DNA of 64,000 nt, from positions 1-64,000 of IMG/VR virus record IMGVR_UViG_3300043548_000722; one strand, given 5' to 3'. The position numbers and the translations under genes were made by a program. The notes beneath the pieces are model-generated. The model was given only the letters and a program-made list of their open reading frames with translations. It did no database searches and had not been told where the DNA came from. Positions 58,426-64,000 of this stretch are shown here, piece by piece (the first letter of the stretch is position 1; the number at the start of each line of letters is the position of its first letter). The DNA is from a virus.

Positions 58426-61400
58426 CGCTTACCCTGCGAAGGCGTTTCTTTACGGAAGATACGACCGATGACAGACGCGGGTTCTGGAGTCATTTCTGCG
58501 ATCGTGAACTGGGTAGCAGAGTTTACTTCGATGATTGGGAACAGAAAGTGATCTGTCCCGTAATCAAACTCAAAAAAGTCTCCTGGACGAACCCCAAGCT
58601 CTTCAATATCGTGGCTTGCATCCGAGATAGTAACGACCGCGGTCCCGTCAATGTCAAAGCCTACTGCGGGAGTATACGTCGAAACAATCGCGGCTTCGTC
58701 TGCGGGGAAGATACCGTCGATTGTGATGGTCCCTCCGTCGACCTCCGCAATGGTGTAGACGCCGTGCGAAAGGCTGCCAGCACTAGGAGCGACCACAAGC
58801 AGGTCTCCTGCTGAGGCGGCAAAGGACCCCGTGAGGGTGCTTCCTGAAAGAGTGACCGGACCGGCAGCGTCGACCACCGTCAGGGGACGATAGATATCGA
58901 TCTCTATGTCGTCATAGCCCATGAGCCGCTCAAGACGTGGATCTGTGTCTCCGTCGAATTCTTCGTATACCTGTTTGCGAATTTCTACATTTTCTATGAG
59001 ACGCTCGACAGGTCGGCTCAAGAAAACCTGATCTCCGTAGATCGCTACAATTTTATAGGCAGCCCCGGTGTCCGTATCATAGAGAGTGTCTTCGCGCTCG
59101 ACATTCTTTAGATCGATATCGGCAATCTCAATTACAGAGACTCCGAGTGTCGCGGTACTCGCGCTTCCGGAGTAAACCGGGTTCTTCGTCAGTGACCACC
59201 GTTCAATACGGTACTCGGCGCTCTCATCGGGGTCCGGAAGAGGAGTCGCGAGAGTAAGTGCCGTTTCCTGATCTGCAAAGAGATCTGGGGTTCCCGTGTT
59301 GGAGGTCGCGTAGAGAGCCCAGTCAAATACTCCGAGATCTTGGATTACATAGACGCCGCGGTTTGGCCCACTCAGAATGATGACGCGGTCATCCGCGGTC
59401 ACACCCGAGGACCGGAACGCAGCATTGTCGTCTCGCAGGACGTGGTGCTCAAAGAACTCCGCGTCATCTCCAAAGGTACTGTCTACCGCAAATGAAGTCC
59501 CTTCATAGATGATGTGAGAGTCATCGCGAAGAACTTGGAACTGGGCAGCAGAATCCGCCGCAAGAGAGGAGATCGGTTTGGTGTACGGAGTGCTGTCTGC
59601 GTCCTCATCAATGCGGAGTTCCGTGTCGCTAACGACCTCCGCAACAATGTACATTCCACGATTGGGGCCGGAGATGATGACCAGCCGATCTCCAGCTTGA
59701 ATGAGATTGCGCCCGAATACCGTGACTTCGCCCGGAAAGGCGGAGTTGATCCTGGGGAGCGAGGTAACATCCCCGCTGAACCCGCCTCTTGCGGAGGTCA
59801 CGGTATCCGAGCCTGCTTCGAACTCGAGGTCGTCTCCCTGAAACAGTGTGCGCGTACTGCGGCTTCCGAAATCGAAACGACGAAGGGCTTGTCCACTGCC
59901 GTTGAGGTCATCAAAGGCCCGTGTGGACTCCGTGCTAAACGCAGGGTCATCCATCAGGTGGAGATCCATCCCAAGGGTGGGGCGTGCGTCTACCGTCACG
60001 GAGTCAAGCAGCGACAAGACTGCAACGATCTGGGGCTTCGTGTAGATCGGCCGGATTCGGTTCAGGAACTCTGTGGCCAATGGAATGTCGCGCGAGTCTA
60101 CTGCGCGCACATCAATCTCAGCCTGCCAAGTATGATACTTGCGCAGCTCGACTTCTCCGGGAACGGCAGAGTACTCTCGCCACCAAGTCGGGGACACGAC
60201 GTTGTCTGTCAAGATCACTGCGTTGGTGAGCGGAGTGAAGGGCGGAAGGAAGTCACCGACCGCAAAAACGCTACCCGTAAGGGGATTGATCCCTAGACCC
60301 TTAAACTTTTCTATGCTGTAGAGATCTGAGCGAGGATAGCGGAAAACGCTGAAAATTCCCGTACCTAGCCCCTCAGCATCAAGCTCCTCAGTGATTACAC
60401 GACCGTAGAGGTCCGTGTATTCTGGATCAATCTGAACAATCTCACTTGGCTTCTCTGTGACGGGCAGATCCAACAGGATGTGCGCGCCAATTTCGGCTGA
60501 GCGAAGTGTTGGACCAGAGGCCCACGCGTACATCAGTCCGGCAACTGCCGCACGATACGAAATCTGAGTCGTTCCATATGCGTCAAGATCTGCTTTAGTA
60601 ATGTTGACGAGAACGCCAAAGTTATCTTCGATGTATTTGAAATTATCAATCAGCGTGAGTGGGGCCCAAAGGGTTTCTGGTGCAGGGCTACTGGGTGTGA
60701 ACCGGGACGAAAATTCGATGAACCGTCCCTGCCCACGGCGACGAATCACATACTCGATGGACTGTTGATCGGCGACTGGGAAGAGCCCGTCCGCAACACG
60801 CGGGCTGACTCTTAACTCACGTTCTGAAGTCACGGAGGTGATTGCGTAGGTCCCCTGGCTAAGCCCCGTCAAGATTTCCAGTTCGTCCCCGGGACGAATT
60901 CCATGAAACACCAGAGAGTAGTCAGCGATACCGACGACGGGCGACCGCGCTCGCGTCGTCAACGCAGTGCCCCGATGCTCCGTGCCCGTGATGCTAAAGT
61001 CATTGTTTTCGGACAACTTGATCGGAAGCCGTGACAGCGAGCTAGTAGTGTCATCCTCGTGGATAAGGATGGTGCTCGATCCCTGAGATTCCACGCGCTC
61101 TGGTGAGATGTACTCAAACAATGCTGGAATCGAGTAAACCGGCTCTTCTGCCTCACCACTCGGATCAAGCGGAATCCTCGTATTTCGAATAACTCGTGTT
61201 GGACTAATCTGGATGTCAAAGAAACCCGTCAAGGAAATATTAGTGGTCGGGTCCAGTGGGAGGTTCTGGTACGAATTGCGAAACTCCCTGCTGTGAAAAA
61301 TCTCGTAGATGTCCAGCGCGGACTCAGTGTAGAGCGCCTCCCCACTTTCCGACAGCGTCACGGTCGGAATTGCCAGCTCTCGCGACATCCTCTCCAGATC

Positions 61401-63194
61401 AGTCGCGTCAATCTGTCCCTTGTGGTAGTTGCCATTTCCATCGGCGCCGAATGATATTGCCGAAGTCCCCAGCTCGAAGGCAATTTTATTTCCGGCGACA
61501 CCGAGTACCTGAGCCTTAAAGACCGAGCCGATCTCAAGGTCTGTCCGGAAGACGGTGAACTGGAGTACGTCTCCGGCAGACACGCCCAGCTTCTCGAAGT
61601 CGTCGATGGTGTCTGAGCGCAGAGTGGGACACACTCTCCAGCGAATCCCCTCTCTGCCTGATGGCGCGGTCGCGGACTTAAGAGTGACTGCCCAGAGATT
61701 ACCGCGCCCACCCTCCTCAACTGGGGAGAACCCCTCGAGAAGCTCGTAGGTGGCGACTTCGTGACCTACGCCGTCCAGGACGATTATCCTGTCCTCGAAT
61801 CCTGCTTTTAGATCAATCGAGTAAAGGACCTCTTCTGGAAAGATGGTCCCCTCGATCTTTGCAGAAGTGACAACCCCCGTCAGGCTCTGGTTCAGAGATG
61901 CGATCTCTATAGCAGCTCCTGCCCGAGATCCCGACAAGATGCGTAGACGTGCCCCTTCGACTGAGTCGAGGACATGCCGGCTCTCTAGACGCACTTGAAA
62001 ATTGTCGATCACGTATCCCGTGCCGACCAGTGAAACCGTGTCTAAGGCTGGAAGACTTGCTTCGCCCTGCGGAATGTAGACGGTATTTGTGAACGCAGTT
62101 TGAGGGCTCTTAAAGCTGGCCCGGACAGACTTGAGAAGCCGGTACTTAATGTTTGAGGCGCGTACCGGCATCGGCGTGATCAGGCGAAGTCTCGTCGTCG
62201 ACAAGACCTCACCCACTGCGTAGTAGCCAGCATTCGCACCGATAAGAACCTGAAGGTAGTCTCCGGCCTTTGCTGCTGCGAAGGGCGCGGCGCTGTCGTA
62301 CACCTCGAAGTAAGATGAGGCGTCTACGACGAGTGTTGTGCCAGAAGCGATCTCCTCCCGCCCAGCAAACGGAACCTCATCTGAAACAATGTAGCCAGAC
62401 GCATCTGCATTGATGCGGTTGATCAAGTACTGCCCACGGCTTGTGCCGGAGAACAGTGTCATCGTCGTCCCAATGGCACGGACGGTGGTGGGTCCGGAGA
62501 CCAGCACCTCCTTTGCTGAGATAACGACTGCGCTTGCGACGAATGTCACAGAACCCGTGAAGGCTCCGGATCCACTCTGGGACCCTCCATACACAATGTC
62601 GAGAGTATCTGGATCAAGTTTAAGAGCTGGTGAATAATTCAGCCATTTCTTCTGGAATAGCGGCTGAATTGTAGCAATTGATTTTGCGCGATCGATCTGA
62701 ATCGCGCGCAAAAAGTCAGAAGCGACAGCCTGTGTCATTCCGGACCATACGATCGGAAAAATCTCTCGATCGTTAACCAGACTCCAGAAGTCGGAAAGCA
62801 CGTCAAACATGAACGTGCCGTCCACATCTACTCGCTTTACCGCAGGAACAACGGCAGGAGAGAAGAACACGGACGCTGTGACCGTGTCGCTCCTGACTCC
62901 GTCTGCCTCTACATAAAGAGAGACGGTATATGTTCCAGTGAGGTCTCCCTCAAGATCTACCGCCTTTTCCGAGTTCTCTGACAGGTCCAGGGCGGCTGCG
63001 CTATCGACCGGCCGTGCAGAAAGTGACCAAAATAGCGTAAGGTTGTCGTAGGAACCCTGGACAGTCGAGCCCGCACCGCTGAACTGCACACGAGACCCGA
63101 CAATCCCTGTCGCCTCACTGGGAGTGATTTGAGCAACCGGCTTTGCTCTGAAGGGCTCTACAGCAAAGCGATGAGTCTCGGTTGCTCTACTCAT
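58422..63194 (-). CDS. Giant tail protein with PKD-like domain and repeated beta units
   Basis: A 1590-residue protein. Residues about 10-105 fit a PKD/Ig-like sandwich (KPVAQITPSEATGIVGSRVQ then TGTYTVSLYVEADG). Downstream, a unit of the form G-D-x-hydrophobic-SG-x-x-x-G-x-Y-x-I-x-x-V recurs about eight times, such as RLRILSGSRAGAAIEIASL, EILTGLSQGTYAITSV, VIISGPNRGMYIVAEV and VIILSGPNRGVYVIQD. This suggests tandem beta-rich domains, as in baseplate or fibre proteins. It is coupled to its neighbours by overlaps. The exact structural role is unknown. Confidence 0.6.
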   Translation of the reverse strand: MSRATETHRFAVEPFRAKPVAQITPSEATGIVGSRVQFSGAGSTVQGSYDNLTLFWSLSARPVDSAAALDLSENSEKAVDLEGDLTGTYTVSLYVEADGVRSDTVTASVFFSPAVVPAVKRVDVDGTFMFDVLSDFWSLVNDREIFPIVWSGMTQAVASDFLRAIQIDRAKSIATIQPLFQKKWLNYSPALKLDPDTLDIVYGGSQSGSGAFTGSVTFVASAVVISAKEVLVSGPTTVRAIGTTMTLFSGTSRGQYLINRINADASGYIVSDEVPFAGREEIASGTTLVVDASSYFEVYDSAAPFAAAKAGDYLQVLIGANAGYYAVGEVLSTTRLRLITPMPVRASNIKYRLLKSVRASFKSPQTAFTNTVYIPQGEASLPALDTVSLVGTGYVIDNFQVRLESRHVLDSVEGARLRILSGSRAGAAIEIASLNQSLTGVVTSAKIEGTIFPEEVLYSIDLKAGFEDRIIVLDGVGHEVATYELLEGFSPVEEGGRGNLWAVTLKSATAPSGREGIRWRVCPTLRSDTIDDFEKLGVSAGDVLQFTVFRTDLEIGSVFKAQVLGVAGNKIAFELGTSAISFGADGNGNYHKGQIDATDLERMSRELAIPTVTLSESGEALYTESALDIYEIFHSREFRNSYQNLPLDPTTNISLTGFFDIQISPTRVIRNTRIPLDPSGEAEEPVYSIPALFEYISPERVESQGSSTILIHEDDTTSSLSRLPIKLSENNDFSITGTEHRGTALTTRARSPVVGIADYSLVFHGIRPGDELEILTGLSQGTYAITSVTSERELRVSPRVADGLFPVADQQSIEYVIRRRGQGRFIEFSSRFTPSSPAPETLWAPLTLIDNFKYIEDNFGVLVNITKADLDAYGTTQISYRAAVAGLMYAWASGPTLRSAEIGAHILLDLPVTEKPSEIVQIDPEYTDLYGRVITEELDAEGLGTGIFSVFRYPRSDLYSIEKFKGLGINPLTGSVFAVGDFLPPFTPLTNAVILTDNVVSPTWWREYSAVPGEVELRKYHTWQAEIDVRAVDSRDIPLATEFLNRIRPIYTKPQIVAVLSLLDSVTVDARPTLGMDLHLMDDPAFSTESTRAFDDLNGSGQALRRFDFGSRSTRTLFQGDDLEFEAGSDTVTSARGGFSGDVTSLPRINSAFPGEVTVFGRNLIQAGDRLVIISGPNRGMYIVAEVVSDTELRIDEDADSTPYTKPISSLAADSAAQFQVLRDDSHIIYEGTSFAVDSTFGDDAEFFEHHVLRDDNAAFRSSGVTADDRVIILSGPNRGVYVIQDLGVFDWALYATSNTGTPDLFADQETALTLATPLPDPDESAEYRIERWSLTKNPVYSGSASTATLGVSVIEIADIDLKNVEREDTLYDTDTGAAYKIVAIYGDQVFLSRPVERLIENVEIRKQVYEEFDGDTDPRLERLMGYDDIEIDIYRPLTVVDAAGPVTLSGSTLTGSFAASAGDLLVVAPSAGSLSHGVYTIAEVDGGTITIDGIFPADEAAIVSTYTPAVGFDIDGTAVVTISDASHDIEELGVRPGDFFEFDYGTDHFLFPIIEVNSATQFTIAEMTPEPASVIGRIFRKETPSQGKR

Positions 63195-63973
63195 TAGGCG
63201 GTGTCCGTGAGGTCGATGAACACGTTGGCTTTCGCGCCGTAGATTTTACTCTCTAGTACCGATCGTGGCGACTGGAGAGTGACGGCGTAATCGTATCCAG
63301 ATCCGAGGCCAACCGCCGCCGAACGAAGGTTGACTGACATACGATTGTACACTGAACCGAACTTTAGGGTGGGAATCGAGCCAATCGATACGGTCTTGCC
63401 GTCCAGAATGTTGTCCACCGTGGCGCGCTTCGCGGACCCGCTGTCTGCCCATGGGATGTCAATGCTGGGCTCCTCTTCAAAGTCAATGAAGAGTCTGACG
63501 CTCTTGCCAGGCAAAATCACAAGAAGGTATGTGTGCTCTACGGAGAGGTCAATCGGTGCTGAGATCAGTCTTCCGACTTCGGACTCTGGGTTGAGTACCT
63601 CCAGAACATCTTGTGTGTCCTGGCTCACGAATACGAAAGTCTCGGATCGATCTTCTGCCGTTACAAACTGGAGCTGAACGAAGGTGTCTGCCGCGCTGGC
63701 GCGCACTGCCATCAGCGCGGCACTCGCCATGCGAACTGGATCCACCTGCTCAAGCTGGTCTACGATCTCCACGATCTTGGCCTGGGCGAATACCGCGATG
63801 CCAGTGACATACTCTGTATATTCGTCCGCAGTAAAGGAGATGTGGTAAAACCCGACGAGATCACTTGCGTCCGGCTCGATTACAGCCACGTCGTCTACAA
63901 TTGAGACTGGCGCGGAGCCTTCGTAGGTCCAAGCAGAAAAGTCTCCTGCGTAGGCGACTTCCTTTACGGGCAT
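63194..63973 (-). CDS. Tail-region beta-rich protein
   Basis: A 259-residue protein, ATG at 63973, TAATG-coupled to the giant protein below. It is strand-rich, with VQLQFVTAEDRSETFVFVSQ and YLLVILPGKSVRLFIDFEEE, a pattern seen in lectin/LamG-like sandwich domains. Membrane segments and catalytic residues are absent. It is likely a tail fibre or baseplate component. The last 27 bases of the window upstream may be the 3' end of another gene that overlaps it. Confidence 0.5.
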   Translation of the reverse strand: MPVKEVAYAGDFSAWTYEGSAPVSIVDDVAVIEPDASDLVGFYHISFTADEYTEYVTGIAVFAQAKIVEIVDQLEQVDPVRMASAALMAVRASAADTFVQLQFVTAEDRSETFVFVSQDTQDVLEVLNPESEVGRLISAPIDLSVEHTYLLVILPGKSVRLFIDFEEEPSIDIPWADSGSAKRATVDNILDGKTVSIGSIPTLKFGSVYNRMSVNLRSAAVGLGSGYDYAVTLQSPRSVLESKIYGAKANVFIDLTDTA

Positions 63974-64000
63974 GAAAATAAAGTTCTCAATCGCAAAGAT

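Noticed and set aside
1-64000. CRISPR arrays, tRNA genes, IS elements, integrase
   Set aside because: I saw no regularly spaced repeats, no convincing cloverleaf sequence, no transposase and no integrase. tRNA detection by eye is weak, so a dedicated search could still find one.

Overview
This window looks like about 64 kb of a large, virulent-type tailed phage genome, probably a contractile-tailed myovirus infecting an unidentified bacterium. The evidence is a near-gapless array of genes with 1-26 bp overlaps, a large terminase, portal and major capsid protein, a sheath-like gene at the left edge, a baseplate OB-fold protein and two giant tail proteins. A full replication and recombination block is also present. 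I saw no integrase, IS element, tRNA or CRISPR. Base composition is moderately GC-rich, and nothing in the sequence identifies the host.

Layout. (1) Positions 1-36.9 kb are mainly minus-strand virion and head genes. Reading in the direction of transcription they are: two unknown proteins (36.9-35.1 kb), a membrane protein, portal (34.0-32.0 kb), a giant fused beta-beta' RNA polymerase (31.2-24.9 kb), a baseplate OB protein, several Gly/Ala-rich membrane proteins, large terminase (16.2-14.5 kb), a putative prohead protease (11.6-9.7 kb), scaffold or internal-protein candidates, major capsid (5.5-4.4 kb), head-tail joining genes and a partial sheath-like gene. Three short plus-strand islets interrupt this block: 13.3-14.5, 16.3-17.1 and 31.3-32.0 kb. 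(2) Positions 37.0-51.6 kb are a plus-strand replication and recombination operon. It encodes a DEAD/H helicase, a 4Fe-4S uracil-DNA glycosylase, DnaB-like helicase, DnaG-like primase, a zinc-containing candidate ssDNA-binding protein, family A DNA polymerase, an HU-like protein, a zinc ribbon, a RecA-like recombinase, a zinc-ribbon PD-(D/E)XK nuclease, a Cas4-like Fe-S nuclease, a RusA-like resolvase and small accessory proteins. It ends in a strong terminator at 51.57-51.60 kb. (3) Positions 51.6-64.0 kb are minus-strand tail or adhesin genes, including proteins of 2009 and 1590 residues.

The most notable finding is a single 2116-residue polypeptide that contains, in order, the conserved core of bacterial RNA polymerase beta and then beta', including the catalytic NADFDGD loop. 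No alpha, omega or sigma gene is recognisable in the window. It sits at the head of a virion-gene operon, which raises the possibility of a virion-packaged or late-acting multisubunit-type polymerase fused into one chain.

A second, possibly undescribed, pattern is a short motif K-x-A-S. I counted about 37 copies in 12 virion-region proteins, against about two in the rest of the window. It often follows an N-terminal amphipathic helix, and many of the same proteins carry glycine-zipper membrane segments. Three proteins share the N-terminus MDK(I/L)AAYQ, reminiscent of T4 capsid-targeting sequences. Together these suggest a head-targeting, processing or ejection system built from many small proteins. 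A third pattern is the octamer GTCATAAG, found in all three non-overlapping divergent intergenic regions and a candidate promoter or operator element.
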